Assembly (NCBI RefSeq): GCF_900497695.1
Contig: NZ_UIDD01000010.1
Span: 682,001-746,000, forward strand
Source of the DNA: Pseudomonas wadenswilerensis
GTDB lineage: Bacteria; Pseudomonadota; Gammaproteobacteria; Pseudomonadales; Pseudomonadaceae
Length of the DNA stretch: 64,000 nt
Direction of reading: 5' to 3'
Made by a program: the position numbers and the translations under genes. Positions 8,447-15,648 of the stretch are shown piece after piece. How positions within the stretch are numbered: position 1 is the first letter of the stretch; every line of letters starts with the position of its first letter. The notes under the pieces were generated by a model. That model was not told where the DNA came from. It saw nothing but the letters and a program-made list of their open reading frames with translations, and did no database searches.

Positions 8447-9637
8447 TCAGCGACCGTGATGAGCCAACCATTGTCCGGCCAGTTGCCGCGCACGCTGATC
8501 AGCGGCAAACACCGCATCAAGCGACTCGACGGCAACCACCGGCTCCTGATCGAGCACTTGTTCGATCATACTCGCGATCTCGGGGAAGCGGATGCGCCGC
8601 TGGAGAAATGCCTCCACCGCCACTTCGTTGGCCGCGTTGAGCATGGCCGGCGCGCTGTTACCCGCCTCGGCCGCCTCACGGGCCAGGCGCAGGCAAGGGA
8701 AACGCTGCTCGTCCGGCGCCTTGAAGTCCAGCCGGGCAATCGCGAACAGGTCCAGTGGCGCCACGCCTGAATCGATACGCTCCGGCCAAGCCAGAGCATT
8801 GGCGATCGGCGTGCGCATGTCCGGATTGCCCAACTGGGCCAGCACCGAACCGTCGACATAATCGACCAGCGAGTGGATCACACTTTGCGGGTGCACCACC
8901 ACCTCAACCTGGCTCGGCCGGGCATCGAACAGCCAGCAGGCCTCGATCAGCTCCAGGCCCTTGTTCATCATGCTCGCCGAGTCGACCGAGATCTTGCGGC
9001 CCATGGACCAGTTCGGGTGGGCGCAGGCTTGCTCGGGACTGACATCCACAAGCTCGGCCATCGGCGTTTCGCGAAACGGCCCGCCAGAGGCGGTCAACAG
9101 GATACGGCGCACGCCAACCTGAGCCAGGCCGCGGGAGTAATCACCCGGCAGGCACTGGAAGATCGCATTGTGCTCGCTGTCGATCGGCAGCAGCACCGCA
9201 CCACTGCGACGTACCGCCTGCATGAACAAGGCGCCGGACATCACCAGCGCTTCCTTGTTGGCCAGCAACACCTTCTTGCCCGCCTCGACTGCCGCCAGGG
9301 TCGGGCACAGGCCCGCAGCGCCGACGATCGCGGCCATCACGGCATCCACCTCGGCAGCTGCGGCCACCTGGCACAAGCCCTCTTCGCCGACCAGCACTTC
9401 AGTGGCCAAGCCGGCTTCCGCCAGGCCTTCACGCAGTTGCTGCGCAGATTCGGCTGTCGGCACCACGGCAAACACCGGGGTATGGCGCACGCACAGGGCC
9501 AGCAGCTCTTGCAGGCGCGAATAACCGCTCAGGGCGAACACCTGGTAACGATCCGGATGGCGGGCAATCACATCGAGGGTGCTCAGGCCGATGGAGCCAG
9601 TCGCACCCAGCACGGTAATACGTTGCACGCCGCTCAC
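8447..9637 (-). CDS. dxr: 1-deoxy-D-xylulose-5-phosphate reductoisomerase
   Basis: Dxr (IspC) is the committed MEP-pathway step, converting DXP to MEP with NADPH and supplying isoprenoids such as the UppS substrate. The 396-residue product carries the nucleotide-binding GATGSIG near residue 11, LLANKEALVM, the metal-binding IDSEHNAIFQ and the substrate loop TASGGPFRE. I chose the GTG at 9637 because it overlaps the cdsA stop as GTGA with a GGGGCGAT Shine-Dalgarno-like stretch just upstream. A further upstream TTG would lie inside cdsA. Confidence 0.96.
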   Translation of the reverse strand: MSGVQRITVLGATGSIGLSTLDVIARHPDRYQVFALSGYSRLQELLALCVRHTPVFAVVPTAESAQQLREGLAEAGLATEVLVGEEGLCQVAAAAEVDAVMAAIVGAAGLCPTLAAVEAGKKVLLANKEALVMSGALFMQAVRRSGAVLLPIDSEHNAIFQCLPGDYSRGLAQVGVRRILLTASGGPFRETPMAELVDVSPEQACAHPNWSMGRKISVDSASMMNKGLELIEACWLFDARPSQVEVVVHPQSVIHSLVDYVDGSVLAQLGNPDMRTPIANALAWPERIDSGVAPLDLFAIARLDFKAPDEQRFPCLRLAREAAEAGNSAPAMLNAANEVAVEAFLQRRIRFPEIASMIEQVLDQEPVVAVESLDAVFAADQRARQLAGQWLAHHGR

Positions 9638-10449
9638 ATCGCGCCCCAATTGGCTGCCCAGAGCAGCACGGCAAACACCGGAATAGCCGCGGTGAGGCTG
9701 TCGATACGGTCCAGCACGCCACCGTGGCCGGGCAGCAGATTACTGCTGTCCTTGATCCCCGAGCGGCGCTTGAACATGCTTTCGGTCAGGTCGCCAACCA
9801 CCGACACCAGCACCACCACTGCAGCGCCGAACAAGCCAAGCATCAGCTCGCCTGCGCTCCAGTCACGGTAGATACCCACCGCAGCGGTGATGACCAAACT
9901 CAGGACCAGGCCGCCATAGACGCCTTCCCAGCTCTTGCCCGGGCTCACCTGCGGGGCCAGTTTGCGCTTGCCGAAGGCGCGGCCGGAGAAATACGCACCG
10001 ATGTCCGCACCCCAGACCAGCACCATGACCGCCATGATCAGCCAGTTGCCCAGCGGCCACTGCTTGAGCAGCACCAGGCCTTGCCAGGCCGGCAGCAGGA
10101 TCAGCAGCCCGATCAGCAGGCGGCAGGCAGCACTGGCCCACAGCTCGCTGCTGCGCGGATAGGTGAGCACCAGCCAGGTGGCCAGCCCCCACCACAATAC
10201 CGACGCACCCAGCACCCACGGTGCCAGGTCGGGCATCAGGTAGAGCAGCATCAGCAGCCCGGCGACGACCGCCGCATAGGCTACCCGCAGGGATTGCGCG
10301 ACCAGGCCGGCCAGGCGTGCCCATTCCCAGGCGCCCAGGGTCACCACCACACCGATGAACAGGGCAAAATCGCCACCGTTCAGCAGGAAGAAGCCACACA
10401 AGGCGATCGGCAGCAGGATCAGCGCAGTAATGATGCGTTGTTTAAGCAT
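9634..10449 (-). CDS. cdsA: Phosphatidate cytidylyltransferase
   Basis: CdsA makes CDP-diacylglycerol from phosphatidate and CTP in the inner membrane, the branch point for phosphatidylethanolamine, phosphatidylglycerol and cardiolipin. The 271-residue protein begins MLKQRIITALILLPIAL and is almost entirely hydrophobic segments. The C-terminal signature (SMFKRRSGIKDSSNLLPGHG followed by GGVLDRIDS) contains the metal-binding Asp residues. Its ATG at 10449 shares one base with the uppS TAA (TAATG), a coupled arrangement, and its own stop overlaps the dxr start. Confidence 0.97.
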   Translation of the reverse strand: MLKQRIITALILLPIALCGFFLLNGGDFALFIGVVVTLGAWEWARLAGLVAQSLRVAYAAVVAGLLMLLYLMPDLAPWVLGASVLWWGLATWLVLTYPRSSELWASAACRLLIGLLILLPAWQGLVLLKQWPLGNWLIMAVMVLVWGADIGAYFSGRAFGKRKLAPQVSPGKSWEGVYGGLVLSLVITAAVGIYRDWSAGELMLGLFGAAVVVLVSVVGDLTESMFKRRSGIKDSSNLLPGHGGVLDRIDSLTAAIPVFAVLLWAANWGAM

Positions 10450-11204
10450 TAAGCACGGGCTCCAGCTTCGACCTGCTCGCTGGTTTTCCCGAAGCGGCGC
10501 TGGCGCGAAGCGAAATCGGCCAGCGCGGTGCGCATGGCCTCGTGTTTGAAGTCCGGCCAGAACAGGTCGGAAAAGTACAACTCGGCGTAGGCCAGCTGCC
10601 ACAACAGGAAATTGCTGATGCGGCGCTCACCACCGGTACGGATACACAGATCGGGCAGCGGCAGGTCGCCTGTGGCCAGGCAGGTCTGCAGCAGCTCGGG
10701 GGTGATATCGTCCGGACGCAGGTGACCGGCCTGGACTTCCCGCGCCAGGCGCTGGGCGGCCTGGGCGATATCCCACTGACCGCCATAGTTGGCGGCGATC
10801 TGCAGGATGAAGCGGTTGCTGCCAGCGGTCAGCGCTTCGGCTTCACGCATGGCGGCCTGCAGCTCAGGGTGAAAGCGCGAGCGGTCACCGATGATGCGCA
10901 GGCTGATGTTGTTGTCGTTGAGTCGCTTGGCTTCCCGGCGCAAGGCCGAGAAGAACAGCTCCATCAACGCCCCGACCTCTTCAGCCGGGCGCTGCCAGTT
11001 TTCACTGGAAAAGGCGAACAGGGTCAGCACCTCGACCTTGGCCTCGGCGCATACCTCGATGACCGCGCGCACCGCATCCACACCGGCCTTATGCCCGGCA
11101 ACACCGGGCAACAGGCGCTTCTTCGCCCAGCGATTATTCCCATCCATGATGATCGCGACATGGCGCGGCACCGATGGGGACACACCTTGCTTGGTCTTTT
11201 CCAT
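10449..11204 (-). CDS. uppS: Undecaprenyl diphosphate synthase
   Basis: UppS (IspU) extends farnesyl-PP with cis isoprene units to the C55 carrier lipid used for peptidoglycan and O-antigen. The 251-residue cis-prenyltransferase has the family signature HVAIIMDGNNRWAKKR with the catalytic Asp at residue 21, followed by GHKAGVDAVR. The C-terminal DLCIRTGGERRISNFLLWQ and the terminal RRFG are also conserved. It lies 18 bp after frr and overlaps cdsA by one base. Confidence 0.97.
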   Translation of the reverse strand: MEKTKQGVSPSVPRHVAIIMDGNNRWAKKRLLPGVAGHKAGVDAVRAVIEVCAEAKVEVLTLFAFSSENWQRPAEEVGALMELFFSALRREAKRLNDNNISLRIIGDRSRFHPELQAAMREAEALTAGSNRFILQIAANYGGQWDIAQAAQRLAREVQAGHLRPDDITPELLQTCLATGDLPLPDLCIRTGGERRISNFLLWQLAYAELYFSDLFWPDFKHEAMRTALADFASRQRRFGKTSEQVEAGARA

Positions 11205-11222
11205 TGAAAAAAGTCCCGACCC

Positions 11223-11780
11223 TTAAACGGCCATCAGGTCCTTTTCTTTCTGCTTGACGGCAACTTCGATCTCAGCCACGAATTTGTCAGTCAGCTTCTG
11301 GATTTCGTCGGCGGCACGGCGTTCGTCGTCTTCGCTGATTTCCTTTTCCTTGACCAGATCCTTGAGCTGGCTCAGTGCATCGCGACGGATATTGCGCACG
11401 GCAATACGGCCATCTTCAGCGGCGTCACGAGCCTGCTTGGTGAAACCCTTGCGGGTCTCTTCGGTCAGCGCCGGCATGGTGATCAGCAACAACTCGCCCA
11501 GGTTGGTCGGGTTGAGGTTCAGACCCGCACTGCCGATAGCCTTGTCGACAGCGCCCAGCATATTGCGCTCGAACGCCACGACCTGCAGGGTACGGGCATC
11601 TTTCACGGTGATGTTAGCCACTTGCTTGATCGGCGTATCGGCACCGTAGTAAGGAACCATCACACCTTCCAGAACGCTAGGATGCGCCTGGCCAGTACGG
11701 ATTCGGCTGAAAGCGTGCGCCAAGGACTCCAGCGACTTTTGCATGCGCTCTTGAGCGTCTTTCTTGATTTCGTTGATCAT
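11223..11780 (-). CDS. frr: Ribosome recycling factor
   Basis: RRF, with EF-G, splits post-termination ribosomes. The 185-residue product matches the family length. It starts MINEIKKDAQERM and contains RIRTGQAHPSVL and the hinge region typical of the three-helix bundle plus beta domain; PTLTEE-like PALTEETRKGF and the C-terminal DKFVAEIEVAVKQKEKDL are diagnostic. The ATG at 11780 overlaps the pyrH stop as ATGA, the standard pyrH-frr pair. Confidence 0.98.
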   Translation of the reverse strand: MINEIKKDAQERMQKSLESLAHAFSRIRTGQAHPSVLEGVMVPYYGADTPIKQVANITVKDARTLQVVAFERNMLGAVDKAIGSAGLNLNPTNLGELLLITMPALTEETRKGFTKQARDAAEDGRIAVRNIRRDALSQLKDLVKEKEISEDDERRAADEIQKLTDKFVAEIEVAVKQKEKDLMAV

Positions 11781-12520
11781 TTTTGAACTTCCTCGATCAG
11801 AGTTCCTTCAGCGCCGCCATGCACGATGTTCAGCAGGGCGCCGGGCTTGTTCATGTTGAAGACGCGCAGCGGCATCTTGTGGTCGCGGCACAGGCAGATT
11901 GCCGTCAGGTCCATCACGCCCAGCTTGCGATCCAGCACTTCATCGTAGGTCAGATGATCGAACTTCTCGGCATGCGGGTCTTTGAATGGATCTGCAGTGT
12001 ATACACCATCGACCTTGGTTGCCTTCAATACCACGTCGGCATCGATTTCGATGGCGCGCAGGCAAGCGGCGGAGTCAGTGGTGAAGAACGGGTTGCCGGT
12101 ACCGGCAGCGAAGATGACCACTTCTTTCGAGTTCAGGTGGCGCATGGCTTTGCGGCGATCATAGTGATCGGTCACGCCTACCATGGAGATGGCCGACATG
12201 ACGATCGCGGTAATGTTCGCCCGCTCCAGCGCATCGCGCATGGCCAGGGCATTCATTACGGTCGCCAGCATGCCCATGTGGTCGCCAGTGACGCGGTCCA
12301 TGCCGGCTGCACTGAGCGCCGCGCCACGGAACAGGTTGCCACCACCGATCACCAAGCCTACCTGAACACCAATACCGACCAGTTGGCCGACTTCCAGCGC
12401 CATGCGATCCAGGACCTTGGGGTCGATCCCGAACTCTTCCGAGCCCATCAGGGCCTCGCCGCTAAGCTTGAGTAGAATGCGTTTATAGCGAGCTTGATAA
12501 CCACTGCCCTGCTGAGCCAT
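11777..12520 (-). CDS. pyrH: UMP kinase
   Basis: PyrH phosphorylates UMP to UDP in pyrimidine nucleotide synthesis. The 247-residue protein belongs to the amino-acid kinase fold. It shows YKRILLKLSGEALMG at the N-terminus, GGGNLFRG (phosphate binding), DHMGMLATVMNALAM and AAGTGNPFFTTDSAA. The tsf gene ends 182 bp upstream, with a hairpin in between, so pyrH may have its own promoter as well as read-through from rpsB-tsf. Confidence 0.98.
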   Translation of the reverse strand: MAQQGSGYQARYKRILLKLSGEALMGSEEFGIDPKVLDRMALEVGQLVGIGVQVGLVIGGGNLFRGAALSAAGMDRVTGDHMGMLATVMNALAMRDALERANITAIVMSAISMVGVTDHYDRRKAMRHLNSKEVVIFAAGTGNPFFTTDSAACLRAIEIDADVVLKATKVDGVYTADPFKDPHAEKFDHLTYDEVLDRKLGVMDLTAICLCRDHKMPLRVFNMNKPGALLNIVHGGAEGTLIEEVQK

Positions 12521-12646
12521 TGCGAATCTCTCCTGCGGCGTTTGTAAAAAAATCTGGCGGGCTGTTTTCAGCCTGCGCGTAACTCTAGCGTGGCGCAGCT
12601 ACTGCGCCAGCGAAAGGCGGTCTCGTAAACCGCTCCCGCTTTGACA

Positions 12647-12678
12647 AAGAGGCTGCGCGCGTGAGCGGGCAGCCTCTT
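12647..12678 (-). terminator. Hairpin downstream of tsf
   Basis: A 10-bp perfect stem (AAGAGGCTGC / GCAGCCTCTT) with a 12-base loop lies 25 bases after the tsf stop and is followed by TTTG on the minus strand. The T-run is short, so termination may be partial, allowing read-through into pyrH. A second smaller stem (GCGGT/ACCGC) follows at about 12615-12635. Confidence 0.7.
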
Positions 12679-12702
12679 CGGGGCGACAGAGGTGAATCTG
12701 TC

Positions 12703-13566
12703 TTATTGCTTGGCAGCAGCCAGCTGAGCGGCAACTTCTTCAGCGAAGTTGTCGACCGGCTTCTCGATGCCTTCGCCTACTTTGAAGTAGGTGAAGGAAA
12801 CGATTTCAGCGCCAGCTTTCTTGGCCAGCTCGCCGACCTTGATTTCCGGGTTCATGACGAACGCTTGCTCGACCAGGCTGGCTTCGGCCAGGAACTTCGA
12901 GATACGGCCTTTGACCATGTTCTCGACGATGTTCTCAGGCTTGCCCTTGATCTTCTCTTCGTTCAGGGTCAGGAAGACGTTCTTCTCGCGCTCGATCGCT
13001 TCAGCCGAAACTTCCGATGGCAGCAGGAACTCAGGGTTGCTTGCAGCCACGTGCATGGCGATTTCTTTGGCCAGCTGGACGTCGCCGCCCTTCAGGACAA
13101 CAGCAACACCGATCTTGTTGCCGTGCAGGTAGGTGCCGACAACGTCACCTTCAACGCGCACCAGGCGACGGATGTTGACGTTCTCGCCAACCTTGGCAAC
13201 CAGGGCTTCACGAGCCGATTCGCGGGAAGCGATCAGCGGAGCCGCGTCAGTCAGCTTCTCGGCGAAGGCTTGCTCAACGCTTTCGGCCACGAAGGTTTTG
13301 AAGTCGTCTTGCAGGGCCAGGAAGTCGGTCTGCGAGTTGACTTCCAGCAGAACGGCGGACTTGTCGTCGGCCTTGATGGCGATAGCGCCTTCAGCGGCAA
13401 CGTTGCCGGCCTTTTTAGCGGCCTTGATGGCGCCCGAAGCGCGCATGTCGTCAATGGCTTTCTCGATGTCGCCGCCGGCCTTTTCCAGGGCCTTTTTGCA
13501 ATCCATCATGCCTTCGCCGGTACGCTCACGCAGTTCTTTGACCAGCGCTGCAGTAATTGCTGCCAT
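12703..13566 (-). CDS. tsf: Elongation factor Ts
   Basis: EF-Ts exchanges GDP for GTP on EF-Tu. The 287-residue product has the family signature LRERTGEGMMDCKKALEKAG near the N-terminus (UBA-like domain) and the core motif QTDFLALQDDF with the conserved TDF contact to EF-Tu. Later segments (ALVAKVGENVNIRR, HVAASNPEFL) are typical. It follows rpsB by 193 bp with a strong attenuator-like hairpin between them, an arrangement known from many gammaproteobacteria. Confidence 0.98.
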   Translation of the reverse strand: MAAITAALVKELRERTGEGMMDCKKALEKAGGDIEKAIDDMRASGAIKAAKKAGNVAAEGAIAIKADDKSAVLLEVNSQTDFLALQDDFKTFVAESVEQAFAEKLTDAAPLIASRESAREALVAKVGENVNIRRLVRVEGDVVGTYLHGNKIGVAVVLKGGDVQLAKEIAMHVAASNPEFLLPSEVSAEAIEREKNVFLTLNEEKIKGKPENIVENMVKGRISKFLAEASLVEQAFVMNPEIKVGELAKKAGAEIVSFTYFKVGEGIEKPVDNFAEEVAAQLAAAKQ

Positions 13567-13703
13567 TTCAAATTCCTCTTGGATAGGTTTTCAACCATTC
13601 CACCCGATACTTGACGGGCGTTCAATTCTGTAAATCCACTTACCAGCACTCATGCAGTAACAAGATTGCAACGGCGATGCTGACAAGAGGATTTCAAGGT
13701 GGC

Positions 13704-13727
13704 AAAAAGGGGGCAAAGCCCCCTTTT
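13704..13727 (-). terminator. Intrinsic terminator or attenuator between rpsB and tsf
   Basis: The minus strand reads GGGGGC-TTT-GCCCCC followed by TTTTT, a compact six-pair G:C stem with a U-tract, 33 bases after the rpsB stop codon. The plus strand also shows TTTT after the stem, so it could work in both directions. Because tsf lies downstream without an obvious strong promoter of its own, partial read-through is likely. This would set the S2 to EF-Ts ratio. Confidence 0.85.
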
Positions 13728-13759
13728 CGCGTGCCGAGTAGACGCTAAGCGTCAGCTAC

Positions 13760-14500
13760 TCAGGCTTCGGCAGCCGGTGCTGCTGCTTCTTCGGCGTACA
13801 CTTCGGTACCGCCAGCAACGTTGTTGCGGCCACGGATAACGGCGTCAGCCATCGAACCCATGTACAGCTGGATAGCGCGGATGGCGTCATCGTTACCTGG
13901 GATGATGTAATCAACGCCTTCTGGGCTGGAGTTGGTATCGACAACGCCGATGACCGGGATGCCCAGCTTGTTGGCTTCGGTGATAGCGATGCGCTCGTGG
14001 TCAACGTCGATCACGAACAGGGCATCAGGCAGGCCGCCCATGTCCTTGATACCACCCAGGCTGCGATCCAGTTTTTCCAGATCGCGCGAACGCATCAGGG
14101 CTTCTTTCTTGGTCAGCTTGGCGAAAGTGCCGTCTTCGGACTGGACTTCCAGGTCGCGCAGACGCTTGATCGAAGCACGGATGGTCTTGTAGTTGGTCAG
14201 CATGCCGCCCAACCAGCGGTGATCGACGTACGGCGAACCGCAACGTGCTGCTTCTTCAGCAACGATCTTGCCAGCGGAACGCTTGGTGCCGACGAACAGA
14301 ATCTTGTTTTTGCCCTGGGCCAGGCGCTCTACGAAGGTCAGTGCCTCGTTGAACATTGGCAGGGTTTTTTCAAGGTTGATGATGTGAATCTTGTTACGCG
14401 CGCCGAAAATGTACTTACCCATTTTCGGATTCCAGTAACGGGTTTGGTGACCGAAGTGCACACCGGCCTTCAGCATATCGCGCATGTTGACTTGGGACAT
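13760..14500 (-). CDS. rpsB: 30S ribosomal protein S2
   Basis: S2 binds late to the 30S subunit and helps recruit S1. The 246-residue product begins MSQVNMRDMLKAGVHFGHQTRYWNPKM-like, with the S2 signature HFGHQTRYWNPKM, and contains FVGTKRSAGKIV, HRWLGGMLTNYKT and VIDVDHERIAI. The C-terminus is an alanine-rich extension (YAEEAAAPAAEA). The ATG at 14500 is preceded by AAGGAAC. It is divergent from map and is preceded by a structured leader. Confidence 0.98.
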   Translation of the reverse strand: MSQVNMRDMLKAGVHFGHQTRYWNPKMGKYIFGARNKIHIINLEKTLPMFNEALTFVERLAQGKNKILFVGTKRSAGKIVAEEAARCGSPYVDHRWLGGMLTNYKTIRASIKRLRDLEVQSEDGTFAKLTKKEALMRSRDLEKLDRSLGGIKDMGGLPDALFVIDVDHERIAITEANKLGIPVIGVVDTNSSPEGVDYIIPGNDDAIRAIQLYMGSMADAVIRGRNNVAGGTEVYAEEAAAPAAEA

Positions 14501-14636
14501 GATAGTTCCTTGATAAGTCGGGTTGGGCCTCCACGTATCCCAATGACCAACCCGCGACCCTAAGATCGAAGGCACCCAGGTCATCGTGTCGACACGTGTG
14601 TGGGTTTAGTGCTTCCGGAGCTATCCCCGGAAAGCG
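14501..14636 (-). promoter_or_regulatory. Putative S2 autoregulatory leader upstream of rpsB
   Basis: About 135 nt lie between the likely transcription start and the rpsB ATG. The segment contains a perfect 7-bp stem, GGGTTGG (14547-14553) with CCAACCC (14520-14526), enclosing a 20-base loop that reads TCATTGGGATACGTGGAGGC, shortly before the Shine-Dalgarno. Conserved structured leaders bound by S2 are known upstream of rpsB in gammaproteobacteria. I assign it by position and the visible stem, not by a covariance search. Confidence 0.7.
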
Positions 14637-14642
14637 GCGCAT

Positions 14643-14671
14643 TTTATACCACAGAAGCCCGCCAAGCGAAA
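14643..14671 (-). promoter_or_regulatory. Candidate sigma-70 promoter of rpsB
   Basis: On the minus strand there is a strong -10 TATAAA(AT) at 14648-14643, 17 bases after a weak -35-like TTTCGC at 14671-14666, followed by a GC-rich discriminator (GCGCCGC). A GC-rich discriminator is typical of stringently controlled ribosomal promoters. The rest of 14674-14844 must also hold the divergent map promoter. A TTAGAAT near 14787-14793 is a possible map -10, but I see no convincing -35 for it. Confidence 0.6.
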
Positions 14672-14844
14672 CCCGAATTACCATAGAACGTCACAGGCTT
14701 TTGCACACACCGCCCATTAGCGCCAGAATGGCCCTTATATAAAGGCTGTATCAGCGCCATAGCCGCCTGAATCGGGCATGGCTCTGTTAGAATCCGGCCT
14801 TTCCCCAGATTATTCGCGCCTTGCTGCGCCGTAGAGAGCCTGTA

Positions 14845-15627
14845 ATGACCGTTACCATCAAAACCGCCGAAGACATCGAAAAGATGCGCGTCGCCGGCCG
14901 CCTGGCCGCCGAAGTCCTGGAGATGATCGAAGAGCACGTCAAGCCCGGTGTCACCACCGAAGCGCTCGACCGCCTGTGCCACGACTACATCGTCAACGTC
15001 CAGAAAGCGATCCCGGCGCCACTCAACTACAAGGGTTTCCCCAAGTCGATCTGCACCTCGGTCAACCACGTGGTCTGTCACGGCATCCCCGGTGACAAAC
15101 CGCTCAAGGATGGCGACACCCTGAACATCGACGTCACGGTGATCAAGGACGGCTACCACGGCGACACCAGCCGCATGTTCCACGTCGGCAGCGTGCCGGT
15201 GTGGGCCGAGCGCCTGTCCCAGGTCACCCAGGAATGCATGTACAAGGCCATCGAACTGGTCAAGCCGGGCTGCCGCCTGGGCGACATCGGTGAAGTGATC
15301 CAGAAGCACGCGGAAAAGAACGGCTTCTCGGTGGTGCGCGAGTTCTGCGGCCACGGCATCGGCAAGGTGTTCCACGAAGAGCCGCAGATCCTGCACTACG
15401 GCCGCGCCGGCACCGGCATGGAGCTCAAGGAAGGCATGACCTTCACCATCGAGCCGATGATCAACCAGGGCAAGGCCGACACCAAGGTGCTGGGCGACGG
15501 CTGGACCGCCATCACCAAGGACCGCAAGCTCTCGGCCCAGTGGGAGCACACCCTGGTGGTGACCGCGACCGGTTACGAAATCTTCACCCTGCGTAAAGAC
15601 GACACTATTCCGCGCACATCGGCCTGA
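14845..15627 (+). CDS. map: Type I methionine aminopeptidase
   Basis: Map removes the initiator methionine from nascent proteins. The 260-residue product has all the metal-site residues of the pita-bread fold: TLNIDVTVIKDGYHGD (two Asp ligands), GHGIG (His), TIEPM (Glu) and SAQWEHTLVV (Glu). VNHVVCHGIP carries the substrate-side His. The ATG at 14845 gives the family N-terminus MTVTIKTAEDIEKM. glnD starts 21 bp downstream on the same strand, and rpsB is divergent. Confidence 0.98.
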   Translation: MTVTIKTAEDIEKMRVAGRLAAEVLEMIEEHVKPGVTTEALDRLCHDYIVNVQKAIPAPLNYKGFPKSICTSVNHVVCHGIPGDKPLKDGDTLNIDVTVIKDGYHGDTSRMFHVGSVPVWAERLSQVTQECMYKAIELVKPGCRLGDIGEVIQKHAEKNGFSVVREFCGHGIGKVFHEEPQILHYGRAGTGMELKEGMTFTIEPMINQGKADTKVLGDGWTAITKDRKLSAQWEHTLVVTATGYEIFTLRKDDTIPRTSA

Positions 15628-15648
15628 CTCTTACAGGAAAGCCTCTCG

